A DNA stretch of 64,000 nt from the NCBI RefSeq assembly GCF_002288925.2, contig NW_022098049.1, positions 8,305,350 to 8,369,349 of the forward strand. Reading direction: 5' to 3'. This stretch comes from Delphinapterus leucas (lineage: Eukaryota; Chordata; Mammalia; Artiodactyla; Monodontidae). Below are positions 11,851 to 22,760 of this stretch, piece after piece. A program made the position numbers and the translations under genes. Numbering within the stretch: position 1 is the first letter of the stretch; each line of letters begins with the position of its first letter. The notes beneath the pieces are model-generated. The model did not search any database and was not told the DNA's origin. It saw only the letters and a list, made by a program, of their open reading frames with translations.

Positions 11851-12249
11851 TCAAAATGGGTAAGTGTGGATTTCACCTCCCACCTGAAGTCTTCTTTGAT
11901 TTACCCATGACAAACCATTTTTCTATCTCAGCTGTCACCATCACCTCATTTATTCACTACAACCACAATATTTTATAATTTTACAACATTAAATAAAGGG
12001 GTATTTGAAGGATGGGTCCTACTGTTTTTGTTTGTTTGTTTGTTTGTTTTTACCCTTTTTAGAGCCTTAAAATTTTGGGCGGTGCCTAGAATGTTGGGTG
12101 ATGGATGGATGGAGAGAGGGATAGAAGGAGGGAGGAATGAAGGGAGGGAAAGAGGGAGGAAGGGAAGGATGGAGAAAAGGAGGGATGGATACATGGATGC
12201 ATAAATGACTTCAAGGAAAACATAGGGGAGGAAGACATAAATTCTGGCT
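11851..12249. repeat. low-complexity stretch: (TTTG)n and a purine-rich tract
   Basis: Bases 12028-12050 are a (TTTG)n run. Bases 12098-12200 are almost purely purine on the plus strand, built from ggat, gga and aggg words. An open frame on the opposite strand (11973-12278) is a by-product of this simple sequence. Confidence 0.75.
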
Positions 12250-12585
12250 GAAAGTAAGACAAAGAAGGAAGACTTCATAGTTAGGGAGGGTTTGAGTTAT
12301 ATCTAAAGGACAAGTGAGATTTCAGCATAAACACAGAAGTCTGTATGTGATGGTAGAAAGCTGGGGAGAGAAAGGCATTCTAGGTAGAGGGAAAAGTATA
12401 ATAAAAGCACAGAGGTATGGAATTTAATGATGTATTAATTGAGCGGTGAGTAGATCAGGGGAAATAGAACTGAGATTGGAAGTCGGAGGAGAAAGGCAGA
12501 AGGATGGTGACAAAATAGGTTTCAGACCTTGAAGAGCCTTGGAAACCATGCTAATGAATTTGGACCTTCAAACCATAGCGATTCC
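12250..12585 (-). mobile_element. L2 LINE remnant
   Basis: The reverse complement of L2 is seen in 'gaaaggcattctaggtagaggg', 'agcacagaggtatgg' and 'ttcagaccttgaagagcctt', the same section as at 400-700. Confidence 0.65.
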
Positions 12586-12944
12586 TCAATAGGTAAACTT
12601 GCCTGTCGTGCTTAAAGACTTAGCCATGACTGAAGACTTTATTTCCTCAGTTTCAGCTAAGTACTAATGTACTTGATTATCAAGACTGAGAGCAGGTAGG
12701 TAGCTCCAGTGGTGTTTCCTGGGAGCTTAAATCACAGGGTTTTGGCATCTCCGAATTTAAAGGGAAATTGAAATCGCTTCAACACTTATTCAGGCTGAAC
12801 CTACTCTTACAATTTCCAAGAACAATTGAAAACACAAATCTGTCTCCTAACAATACTTAGGCTTTGGGATTCTGCCTGCGTTTTTTCTGTTGAATGAGAC
12901 AGAATGGTATGAATAATAATACCTGACGTGCCCTTACATTATAT
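12586..12944. other. unassigned sequence
   Basis: Nothing in this stretch is recognised. Confidence 0.5.
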
Positions 12945-13065
12945 TTGTAGAGCACTCTCACAAAATGATCTCATTTGATCTTCATAAAACCGCTGTAAGC
13001 TAAGCACTATTATCTTCATTCACCAGCAAAGCACACAGCACAGAAATAGTAAGGCAGGCAAGTCT
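12945..13065 (-). mobile_element. MIR-like remnant
   Basis: Weak reverse-complement MIR: 'gagcactctcacaaaatgatctcatttgat', 'gctaagcactattatcttc'. The rest has decayed. Confidence 0.5.
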
Positions 13066-13179
13066 TGATTCTCTCACCTCTTTCTCTGACCTTCCCAGCT
13101 GGGGCAAGTTCTGAGGACCTTCACATGCAGATAAAGGCCCCTTCTGGTGTTACAAAAGAGGCAGAAGATAAAAGGGTAT

Positions 13180-13405
13180 GTAATATGTATTGAAAATCTA
13201 CTCTGACACTTGCCGTGATTATCATTATATAATCCTCATACCACTCCCGGAGGTAAGTGTAACTGGGTCTACTTTGTAGAAAAGCACACTGAAGCTCAGA
13301 GAAATTCATGAACTTGCTCAAATTGGTCCAGGGACAAAATGGAAGGACCAGATTTGAATCTCCATCGCTAGCCTCCAACGTACACACCCTTTCCACCACC
13401 TCTCA
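13180..13405 (-). mobile_element. MIR SINE
   Basis: Reverse-complement MIR: 'gtagaaaagcacactgaagctcagaga', 'gaacttgctcaaattg', 'ccagatttgaatctcca', 'cctttccaccacctc'. Confidence 0.65.
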
Positions 13406-13409
13406 TTGC

Positions 13410-13635
13410 CAAGATATTAGAGTGTGGGCTCAGAGCTCAGATTACCACGTTCGACCGCTGATTGGCCTTATGACCTTGGGACTGGCTTTATGACCTTAAG
13501 AATCTGTGTTTCAGGTTCTATTCTCTAAAATGGAGACAATATTAGCACTTACCCTTAGGAGTTGCTCTGCAAATAAACTGTGGCAATACAACTTGAAGTG
13601 CTTCAACAGTTCCTAGGACAGAATCCATATGACAA
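13410..13635 (+). mobile_element. MIR SINE, back to back with the previous one
   Basis: Forward MIR: 'gtgtgggctcagagctcagat', 'tgaccttgggact', 'ttctctaaaatggagacaata', 'aagtgcttcaacagttcc'. Head-to-head placement with 13180-13405 makes a long imperfect inverted repeat. Confidence 0.65.
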
Positions 13636-14149
13636 CAGTTAAGTGTTGTCTACAGTTATCAAGCATCTTATGGGTCTTAGAATCAATTCCCTTCCCCAGA
13701 CCCACACTAGATCCCCTTTTTCCACAAGGATTAGCTTCTCTGGTGCTAGGGTATAGATATCAACTAAGCTTGACACCAGATTCTCTGGAATGAGTTGTCC
13801 TGGGAGCCCCCCTGGTTCCCAACCAGGTCTCCCTACAACTCTCACTGTGTGAGTCCAATCTAAAGGACAGAATTACCATCTGAATATTTCCTGTTTGTCC
13901 TTCAGTCCCTCTGAATCCCATCTCGTTGGATTGGAGCTCTAGAAACACAACTTCCTCTTGCTAGACCCCTTTCCCAGAATGACGACCTAATGCCATGTCC
14001 CTAGCATGAAGGCCAGTATTCCTCTGTGTCCATACTCTTGGTACAATAAGTCCTGCCCTGTGTAGCATTTACATTACTGCACATTGACTCTGTTACCTCC
14101 TGGTTTGTTCTTTCTTTCTGTTGGAATTTTGCATTAGACTTTTATTTTA
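13636..14149. other. unassigned, possible L2 trace
   Basis: Bases 13960-14140 faintly resemble the L2 3' end (cattactgcacattgactctg), too weak to call. Confidence 0.45.
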
Positions 14150-14340
14150 CATCAGGAGCTCTGCAAGGTCATAGAGAAAAAACTCCAATCAACCAAACAT
14201 GGTTCCTGTCCTCGGAGAGCATAGCCAGATTTTAAGCAATCAATTATACAAATAATTATCTAATTATAGTTGAGAAAATTTCTCGAAACAGAAATAGAGA
14301 AAGCTGTGAACAAATATAGCAGGAAGATTCCCAACCAGTC
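14150..14340 (-). mobile_element. L2 LINE remnant
   Basis: Words of the reverse-complement L2 appear: 'catggttcctgtcctcggagagc' and then an A/T-rich 'aatcaattatacaaataattat'. Confidence 0.5.
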
Positions 14341-15538
14341 TGAAGATTCAGGGAAATCTTAAGGAAGTGAAAACATAAGTGACCTAGCACTCCCAAGGAT
14401 AAGGCCTTTCTTATTCCCCCTTTATCTATTCAGATGCTACTATGTGATTTAGAGGTAACGAAGAAAAGAGTAATCACCTCCAACAGTTTTTCAAAGCTGT
14501 GATAGACTTTTCAATTTATACATGAGTCATAGTTACAACATGATTTTTTTATAAAACGCTTTTTATTAAGTACATGTCAGGTGTGTTGTTAAAGACATTA
14601 CATCAATCTTGTTTCCTCAGTCTGATTAAATCATGTGTCAGCCACTCTTCTAGGCTCTGCACAAACAAAGCCTTTAAGGAACAATTTCTGCTTTCAAAAA
14701 AATTCACAGTAGAATGGCCCTCACCACAAATTGAATTGTGTGTCAGTTTGGGTGAGCTAAGTTATGGTGCTGTAATGTACCAGTTTTCTATTGTTGCATA
14801 GAAACGTGAACAGCGTAAAGCTCGTTCATTTATCAGCTTTGAGTTCTGTGGGTCAGAAATCTGTGCAACTTTAAGTTCTCTGTGTAGGATCTCACAGGTT
14901 GAAGCCGAGGTTGAGCAAATGCTTGAATAATGAGGAGCTTTTCCACTAGGCAAGAGAAGGGAGGTAATTCCAGAAATGAGAAAAAATCTCATGTGAGAAG
15001 ACAGAAGAGGAAGGAAGGGGTCACGGTCAGCTGGGTATCTGTCTTCACGTGTAAAGGGATGCAGCTTGAAATGCACGTGACTAGTAATAAATCGGATAGG
15101 GCTGTGTATGCTCTGCTGAGGAATTTGAAATTCATCCTGTAGCAGCCACAGAAGGATTTATGAGAGACTATGTTAATCCGGGTCTTCTGAGAAGTAGATG
15201 CCAAAATGCAATGCCACATGTGAGGATCTAATTAAGAGAAATGGCTGTGAAAGGAAAGGGGGAGGGAAGGGGCCAGGGGAGGTGGGGGGAGTCTGATACC
15301 CAGTAAAGGAAAGAGGGAAGGCAGGTGGGATGGAAATGGCTTAGAGTTCAAAGTCAACTGAATGTGTCTCAAAGCGGTAACAACAGTATAGGCATATCTG
15401 AAGACAGCTAACGATTAAAAAATATATATATGTATATAGAAAGGTAAAGTAATTAAAAGTGCTTATTTATGCGGAGCTGGATGGGGGTTGGTGAAAAGTG
15501 TGGGGCAAAGAGCCCTTGCTCACTGTTCTCAACCACAA
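14341..15538. other. unassigned; part may be an old LTR
   Basis: Bases 14770-14900 resemble a eutherian repeat through 'gttttctattgttgcatag' and 'gagttctgtgggtcagaaatc', but I cannot name or bound it. Bases 15240-15320 are purine-rich. Confidence 0.4.
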
Positions 15539-15579
15539 GTGTGTGTGTGTGTGTCTGTGTGTGTGTGTCTGTGTGTGTA
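15539..15579. repeat. (GT)n microsatellite
   Basis: GT dinucleotides interrupted twice by TCT. A second, shorter TG/TA-rich patch follows at 15625-15655. Confidence 0.95.
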
Positions 15580-16953
15580 TTTAAACCTCATAATGCATTA
15601 CTTTGGTAAAAATGAAATATAGATATGTATGTGTGTATATACATGTGTGTGTGTAATTAAAAACAGTGTTCTTTTTCTAACCTGTAGAGAAGAGGGTATC
15701 ATTCCTAATTGGCTTTGGGGTGTCTTCCAGGTAAGATAGGCTCTGCCTGAGATTCCTGGCCATTTTTTCCTTGGGCCATTTTCCCTTTCCTAGAGCTGCC
15801 TGGGCCTTTGTGAACTCTACAAAAGAAGGTGTCTAATGTAACCTTTCCAGTTGTGCCTTTTAATTACTGACCTTTCTTCCTGATGACTCTTCACCCATTT
15901 CAGCCTTTGTGGGCAATTTTGGGAAGAAAAGAAGTTGCCTGAGATGGCATTCAAAAGGAGGAATAAGAAATTTGTAGTAAAATTGGACTGGATGCTAGAA
16001 CATGGATCTTGAAAATGTGTGCCAAAGCAAAGGTGCTGGTATCCACAGAGATAAATAAAGGGATCTCCAGGAGAAGGGAAGAGGGAAGTACTCTTAAGGG
16101 GCAAAAAGTGCCCAAGTACAAACGGAATGGCAATAGATTGTCTGAGAAAACAAATGAACAAAGCAAGTAAGTGAGAGTCCAAAGCAGCAGTGATCTCCCA
16201 ATAGAAAATTATTACCAGATATGCCACCCACATGGACTTTGCTCTCACATTCACACAGGTGTATGTGTGAGCGTGTGCACGCACGCACACACACCACCTG
16301 CTATGCACACCTTGCACACGGTGCTCTAGCAGTTGATTCTGACCACATCATATTACATCTGGAACTCCCCAGGACCCTGAATTGAAGACCCAGAGCTCTG
16401 CCCAGACATGGAAGCCTCTCCCATCCATTCATCCAGTTCTTAAGCCAAAGCATCAGAGCCTCAGTGCCCATTTTCCATTGTTAATTCAAGAAAAGGCACC
16501 TTCCTAGCTCAACTTACGTGTCCTTTCAATCGCTCCTGGTGGCGCCTTATATACAGGCTGTGTGCGGGTTGTCCTTTCGTTATATGAGCACGGTTTTACA
16601 CTGTGGTGAAATTAAAATTTGTTTTGCTCATATTCCTGTTTCTACATTTTAGGACCTTGATGGACGGGCAGGAGCTGTGTCTAAGTTCCCTTTTATGCTT
16701 GACATCAAGTCTGAGGCCTGGCACTTGGTAAGTTTCCGGTTAATATTTCTTCAATGAATAATTAGACTAAACGTGAGTAGGGTTGGAGGGCAGCTGGGTG
16801 CAAAATGGGAGGGAAAAGATCAAGACTTTCCTCATACTCTTCCTTCAGATCTACTTTTCTTTTTCTAACTCAAGTCACATTCTCATTCTTAGATTTATTT
16901 CCTTTTCATCCTGCTTATTAGAGAAAAAAGAAATAAGAACCAGGAGTAGGAGA
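15580..16953. other. unassigned sequence with small alternating CA/GC stretch
   Basis: Bases 16255-16300 alternate purine and pyrimidine (tgtgcacgcacgcacac), a sequence type that can form Z-DNA. A 166-codon minus-strand frame (15817-16317) runs through this simple sequence and matches no protein I know. Confidence 0.5.
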
Positions 16954-17111
16954 CTGGTTCCATTTAATTAATTAATTAATTAATTAATTATTTTTTGGCC
17001 GCGTGGCATGTGGGATCTTATTTTCCCGACTAGGGATTGAACCCCGCACCCGCTGCTGTGGAAGATGGAGTCTTAACCACTTGACCATCAGGGAAGTCCC
17101 TGGTTCCACTT
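16954..17111 (-). mobile_element. CHR-type tRNA-derived SINE, short form
   Basis: An (ATTA)n tail at the left is followed by 'ggccgcgtggcatgtgggat', a B-box in reverse complement (gggattgaacccc) and the head 'ccatcagggaagtccc'. The TSD is tggttccattt at 16955-16965 and tggttccactt at 17101-17111, with one difference. The RNA polymerase III B-box is imperfect. Confidence 0.85.
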
Positions 17112-17265
17112 CAATGTGCCAGTGATTACATTATATGCTCACATCCCAAGATTTTGCCTTCTCCCTCTTCATTCTTCTTGCTCTCATGAGCTTCTTGTTT
17201 TGAGGGAAAGACAAGAAAACCAGGTGGATTGATCATATTTTCCAGGAGTTTCGCTGGGCATTTTC

Positions 17266-17495
17266 ACACATTTTTTTTTTTTTTTTTGCGGTACGTGGGC
17301 CTCTCACTGCTGTGGCCTCTCCCGTTGCAGAGCACAGGCTCCGGACGCGCAGGCTCAGCGGCCATGGCTCACGGGCCCAGCCATTCCACGGCATGTGGGA
17401 TCTTCCCTGACTGGGGCACGAACCCCCATCCCCTGCATCGGCAGGTGGACTCTCAACCACTGCGCCACCAGGGAAGCCCCCTCAACACATTTTTT
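17266..17495 (-). mobile_element. CHR SINE, short subtype, full length
   Basis: T-tail at 17271-17287, then 'gcggtacgtgggcctctcac', and the tRNA-related head ending 'gccaccagggaagccc'. An 11-base TSD, acacatttttt, lies at 17266-17276 and 17485-17495; its left copy merges with the tail. Open frames on both strands here are SINE sequence, not genes. Confidence 0.9.
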
Positions 17496-17546
17496 ATTAA
17501 GTTCACAGTAATTCTCAGGGTAGGTACTTTTACTCTTATTTTAAAA

Positions 17547-17725
17547 TTGAGGAAACAGGGAATTCCCTTGCAGTCCAGTGGTTAGGACTCTGAACTCTCA
17601 CTGCCGAGGGCCCAGGTTCAATCCCTGGTAGGGGAACTAAAATCCCACAAGCCACAAAGCCAAAAAATAAAAAAAAAAGATGTGAAATGAAATGAAATGA
17701 AATAAAATAAAGTAGTTGAGGAAAC
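17547..17725 (+). mobile_element. tRNA-derived SINE, short form, with (AAATG)n tail
   Basis: Begins 'agggaattcccttgcagtcc'. The polymerase III B-box ggttcaatccc at 17615-17625 is close to consensus. The A-rich tail has become a pentamer microsatellite (gaaatgaaatgaaatg). The TSD is ttgaggaaac at 17547-17556 and 17716-17725. Confidence 0.9.
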
Positions 17726-18084
17726 GAAGACACAGAGAGGCACACAGAGCTCAAATGGCAGAGAGCTCATTCACAGGAGACTTAGCATTGGTGCCCACTT
17801 TCCCTCACCTGGGTGCCTCTCAAGCACATTTCCTTGAGGAAGACCTTAGCAAATTTCTTGTGAAATCCCCTTGTACACATGGGAGGGTTGAGGTCCAGGG
17901 GAAGGAGGTGACTTGCTTAATGTAGATTATTTTTCATATACACTTTGCTTTTTCATAGTTCTTCCCTTGCCTCACTCAGGAATATACTCATGATGCTTTT
18001 AATAGTGAAACGAATAGATCAGAGGACTGTGGAAGACAAATGCCCATGAATGATCCTTAGGTGACTTGTTTAATGCGACATGTG
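17726..18084. other. unassigned sequence
   Basis: No gene or repeat is recognised. Confidence 0.5.
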
Positions 18085-18300
18085 AATTTTGAGTGCAGAA
18101 CTCTAATGTCAGGAAGGCTCAAGTTCAAATCCCAGCCCTGCCACTTAATCAGCTGTGAGAGGAAGCAGTTAACTTCATTGGGTATCAGTTTCCTCCTAGG
18201 GTATTGTAAGTGTTAAATGAGATGAAGTATGTAAAGCACTTAGTATATTGTCTGGGGCATGGTATGAGCATCATATAAAAGTGTTGTTATCCTTATAGTT
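18085..18300 (+). mobile_element. MIR SINE
   Basis: Forward MIR: 'aagttcaaatcccagccctgccactta', 'cagtttcctcctaggg', 'taaatgagatgaagtatgtaaagcac'. Confidence 0.75.
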
Positions 18301-18784
18301 AAGCTTGCCAAGTGCAGAGGTGTGGTAAATGTGTCATCGATGGTGAACACCATGGAGAACAGTCCTTGTTCTCTTTCTTCCACTTCCCACCATGGGAACA
18401 TGAGTACATCCATTATACATTTTCCAAATCTCCATCTAACATTCTGGGTGAGTTAGACTTTATAATTCTTGCATTCTTGGTATTTAATGCCAGTTTTCTT
18501 TTTCAAAATTACACTTTGAAAAAGAAGTTGCTCTGTTCTGATATGCCACTTTGTTCTTTCCAAGTGGCTTTAATCTTTATTCACTCACAAGAGCTGGAAC
18601 TTAAGGGAGTATTGCTATGGAGAAAATTATGATATCATTAATAATAGAAATGTTTTGAAGTCACACACATGGCTGGGGCCTTGGCTTTAAGCGTTCCAAG
18701 TTGCCAGAAGTACTTGCAGTTTCAGAAAGGAGAGCTCTGGTCTTCAATGACAATTTGCCTGTTGAAATAGAGTACGTGCAAGGG
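18301..18784. other. unassigned sequence
   Basis: A 106-codon plus-strand frame (18312-18632) has no recognisable domain. I see no splice or promoter context for it. Confidence 0.5.
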
Positions 18785-19035
18785 TGGGAGTACTGGGTGA
18801 AAGGTGCGTATGCTTTGGAGCCAGGGATACCAGCTTTCAAATCCTGGGAGCATCACTTACAATTGTGTGACCTTGACAAAGCTGGGCAAGCCCTCTGCAT
18901 CTCATATTTCTCACCATAAAGGAGGGGTTTCAATTCCTACTTTTCTATGTGGTTATAAACCTTAAATGTGAGTTAAGTATCCAGGGTCTTTCACATTGCG
19001 TGCTCTCAAATATTAATGATAATTCTTTATTTTAT
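18785..19035 (+). mobile_element. MIR SINE
   Basis: Forward MIR: 'atgctttggagccagggatac', 'aatcctgggagcatcactta', 'gtgtgaccttgacaaagctgggcaag', 'tctcaccataaagga'. Confidence 0.7.
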
Positions 19036-19049
19036 TATTTGAAGCCATA

Positions 19050-19230
19050 GTGCCGTGCATTTGCATCCAACTCTTCTACGTGGTAGCTATGTGATCGAGT
19101 TACTCTTTGAACCTAAGTATCTGTAAGTAAAATGGAGATAATATCTACCTTATGAGTCTGTCATGAATATCAAATGAACTAACTTACTTAATAGTGTCTG
19201 GTATGGAGTAATGATTCAATAATGTCTCCC
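19050..19230 (+). mobile_element. MIR SINE, tandem copy
   Basis: A second forward MIR starts 15 bases after the previous one: 'tggtagctatgtgatcgagtta', 'gtaaaatggagataatatctacc', 'tcaaatgaactaactta'. Confidence 0.65.
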
Positions 19231-20429
19231 TGTCTCTTTCCTTCCTCTTTCTTTTCCTTTCTCCTTTTCTCCTTGCCCAGTGATAACTATTACTATGCCC
19301 AGACATAGTCCTTTTGCTCAAGGATGCCTTGCTGCAATACTGCAGCTCTCTCCTGTTCTCTAGTTCCCAGAATCAAGGTCACTAGGAGCCTGTCACCTTC
19401 ATTTCCAAGAGCAAAGGTCATGCAGCCAATAAAGGAAGCTGGTGACAAGCCACTGACTCTCTCTGTGTCGTGCTTGTCTCTCTGGAGAGAAACCTCACGG
19501 TTTAGGGCCAGACTCTCACCAGCTCTCATGGGGTTTTGCACTGGCTGCACTTTGTTTTTCATTCTTCTTTTGCCTATACATGCACAGTAGCCAAACACGC
19601 ATAATCTAAGTGCCCAAATTTTCAAGTATTGCAAAAATAACTTTGAGATGATTGAATGAGAATATATTGCATGAGACTGTAGCCCTAGCGATAGAGTGTG
19701 AAATGGTTCAGTAGTAATACCTACCCCTAATGTACTGCAGCAGTAAGATAACTGGTGTTGGGACATAGGACGTAGCATTTCTTTGAGCAACAGGGGAAGC
19801 CTCAAACAGGGAGTAGAACTTCCTACCAAAAGGAGATCCACATGCCAGCCTCCACAGGTACAGACTTAGAAGAAAAAGCCCCAAATAGGCCACATATTCA
19901 GACTCAAGTGTTTGGATTAGAGATGATGAAACAACAATCTAATTAATAGTGGTTAATGATAATTGGGTGCTTATGACATACATACAAATGAAATTTTCCT
20001 TCAATTACTTCATGTAACCCTCAGACAATCTATGTAAATGGCAATTAAAAGTTCTACAAAAGAGTTGTTTCCTATTTTTATTCATTTTCTAAATTCAGTG
20101 AATTTTCAATAAGGAAATGAAAATCAATTTCAATAATGATTTTCAGAAGCCAAAGCTTTTGCTTAGAGGAGAAGGATGGCTCCACTCCTACTTGCTGAAT
20201 TTCAACATTTCTCCAAATATTTGGAATACATTAATACCTTAGAAACAATTTCTCATCATAGTGTTTTCCACTTAATTTCTAAAACATCAATTGCTTGGAA
20301 CTAAGTCAGTATGTTCCTAATTTCTTCCACTTGACTCAGTGCTGAGGCTCTGATAAAGGAAATGGATGCCCAAAATACCTGGCAAAACTAAGACTTGCTA
20401 ATGTTTTCTGATTTAAAGCATTGATACTT
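19231..20429. other. unassigned; carries the longest open frame in the window
   Basis: A minus-strand frame of 182 codons runs 19841 to 19293. It has no domain, signal peptide or family resemblance that I can see, and no upstream promoter or splice context. I do not call it a gene. Confidence 0.5.
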
Positions 20430-20580
20430 TCCATATTTTAAACCAACCCTATGATGTTGATACAACGAACGCCCCCTCTCCCATTGCACAGAAGGGAAAA
20501 TTAAGGTTCAAAGTGGGTGCTGAAATGTGCCTGACCCCTCACAGTTAAGTCTAGATATTCTATCACTGAATCACCACCAG
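20430..20580 (-). mobile_element. MIR-like remnant
   Basis: Reverse-complement MIR words 'cccattgcacagaagggaaaattaagg' and 'tctatcactgaatcaccacc' are present, but the ends are eroded. Confidence 0.5.
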
Positions 20581-20584
20581 CTCT

Positions 20585-20735
20585 GGTTTTATCTCCATTT
20601 GATAAACAGAGAAACCGAGGGCCAGAGAGATGAGAAACTGGGCCAGAATCACAGTTTATCAGCCAGGAATCCCATATTTAAACTCAGGTCTTAACACCTC
20701 AGAGTCCAGCCCTCATTACTATGCCCATCACTGCC
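20585..20735 (-). mobile_element. MIR SINE remnant
   Basis: 'tctccatttgataaacagagaaaccgagg', 'ccagaatcacagtttatcagcc' and 'cctcattactatgccc' follow the MIR reverse complement. Confidence 0.6.
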
Positions 20736-21689
20736 TAAAGAAGATGGGGTTCCGTAGTGAGTTCATTGTCACTGGAGGAATTCAAGCAGAGGCCGAAGCA
20801 TTGTCGTGTTGGGGATAATGTAGAGCTGGGGCAGTGTTGGGTTGGGCTTGGCGTTAGATAACCTTCAAAGTGCCTTCAGTAGCCAGGACTTTTTGTTTGT
20901 CGGGTTGAGCCTCAGGCATTCCTACCTTCAGAGGGCGGGAGAAACAAGAAGTGTCCGCGGTGAAGAAGCCGCTTTCCCTAGTGTGGTCTGTCTCAGACCC
21001 CACTGTTGCTCAGCCTTCTCCTGGCTGCTCTCAGCACTTGAGCCTGGCAGGTGCCCTGAAAAAGGAGCCCAGAGGAACATAATTGCTGAGCCTTTCAGCT
21101 TTGGAGCTCTAAATGTCCACTCACCCTCTAGTTTCCTTGTTAAATCTGTTCAAGTGGAAATCTTTTGACAGGTGTAATTAAAGTCATTTCAAGAGCAAGT
21201 AAGCACTTGTTTATCTCAAAGTCACTTATTCCGTAGCTTCCCTAGACATTTACCAAGCTGGATCCAGCCCCAGAAACTGCACAGAGCAGTCAGTAGCTGA
21301 AAAGAGAACGCCAGGTGCTCACTACAGGGTCATAATTCATTGTCCCGGGCTCAGTGCAGCCCGTGAAGTTAGGGTTGGAGATTCTTCAGAGACAAGCAAA
21401 TGCCCTCTCCATGTACTGTCCCCAATCCACCAATTGTCGTGATCTAGGGAGAAAATAAAACACTCATGGAAATGTCAGGAGACTCTATCTCAAACACTAG
21501 GCGGCCACATGATAGTAGCTAAGTCACTTCCCCTATCCATGTCTCTGTTTCCTCATTTGTCGTGCATCAGATAAGTTCTTAAAACGGGTGCCTACTAACC
21601 CTTTTCATGTCTGTGCTGTCTGGAGGACCAAGGCAATGGTCTAGGGCTCTGTTTTCTCACAGATGGGAAAGACAGTAACTAGTGGAAGA
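20736..21689. other. repeat-poor unique sequence
   Basis: About 950 bases without a repeat that I recognise, with higher GC than its neighbours around 20930-21060. A 108-codon plus-strand frame (20842-21168) is not recognisable. This is one of the better places in the window to look for conserved non-coding sequence. Confidence 0.5.
21149..21216. promoter_or_regulatory. candidate transcription-factor site cluster
   Basis: Within 68 bases lie tcaagtgg (21150-21157, NKX2-like), gacaggtgt (21167-21175, E-box/T-box half-site), taatta (21175-21180, homeodomain), gcacttg (21203-21209, NKX-like) and ttatct (21211-21216, GATA in reverse). Short motifs arise by chance, so this is only an inference from their density in repeat-free sequence. 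Confidence 0.2.
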
Positions 21690-21890
21690 GAGCGTGATGC
21701 AGTGAGTTCAGTATCTGAGTGACAAAGATGTGGCTTCCAGCTCTGTCACTTACTGGCTGTGTTGCCCTGGGGAAGTTCCCTCTGAGCATCTGGCCCATAT
21801 AGAAACAGGAATAGTGTTAGCTACATCACTCTGTTATGGTGAGAAGTAAATGTTGGAAACAGCCTCTAGCTCAGTGTTTGGCCAGACACA
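21690..21890 (+). mobile_element. MIR SINE
   Basis: Forward MIR: 'gatgtggcttccagctctgtcacttactggctgtgt', 'cctggggaagttccctctgagc', then 'ctagctcagtgtttggcc'. Confidence 0.75.
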
Positions 21891-22644
21891 TTACACATGC
21901 TAATATGCCCCCCATTCTCGTCCTCCTCAAAATGCCGGGAAATAAGACGACCCCTCGGTATCCTCAGGAGTGGATCTCATGGGTCAAAACTATCCAGGGG
22001 CCCAGGCTGCTCTGGACAGTGGTTGAAAGGGAAAAGTACTTTTGAGCACTGCCCAATTAACAGCTCTTACATTTTCCTCTGTCGTAACCGACTCTCATTT
22101 TAACACTCCCTCATCAGACTTATGGACAGATAGCCCTAATGGAGATAAGAAAAAAGAAAGCTCCAGTGTCAAAAAAAATGAACCCAAGTTTCGGAGGGCA
22201 CAGGTCAGCAGTGCAGGCCTGTAACAGTGGATTCCCAAGCAGATGAGAAATTTCCCTCATCTTGATCCAGTGCAGAGGTTTCTCGGGACCCAGCTAGGAG
22301 AGCAGGAAATATATCTGCAGGAACCTGTTAACACTCATTCCAAGCTGGGAGCAGCAGAGGGGAAAGACAACATATGCATATCTGACTGCCCTTGGGAGTA
22401 TATGTGAGATGCTCCAAGTGGACTTAACTTCCGAATTCATTCATGCAAGATTTGGGGAGTGGCTAGGGCTCAGCAATTTAGCTGTTGAGGGCTAGAAGTT
22501 AATTATCTTTTTGATGCTATTTTTATTATTTTGTTTCAACCTCAGTGCACATCTTCATCCCTCCATACCCAGTGCCAGCAAACCACTGTAGCCCGGGGAA
22601 TATTGAGTGCTCATGAAGTGTCAAACATTCTCCTAGTACTTCAG
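21891..22644. other. unassigned unique sequence
   Basis: Three overlapping short open frames (21836-22224) show no recognisable product. An atatgcatat octamer-like word sits near 22372. No repeat is recognised. Confidence 0.5.
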
Positions 22645-22760
22645 TGCAAAGGCCCTGAGGTCAGGTGGGCCTAGGAATATTTGAGGAGTCAGCTGCCTTG
22701 ACAAGAGGGAGAAGAACAAGATATGAGGCTGGGCTGTGTTGAGTTTCATGAAAAAGTAGA
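22645..22760 (-). mobile_element. L2 fragment
   Basis: 'caaaggccctgaggtcaggtgggcc' and 'gaacaagatatgaggctgg' are typical of the reverse-complement L2 3' section. Confidence 0.5.

Noticed and set aside
15817..16317. 166-codon minus-strand open frame
   Set aside because: The N-terminal part is encoded by a CA/GC simple repeat, and the rest is not recognisable.
17615..17625. tRNA-like A and B boxes suggesting a tRNA gene
   Set aside because: They belong to tRNA-derived SINEs with A-tails and TSDs. There is no tRNA cloverleaf, and they are mobile elements.
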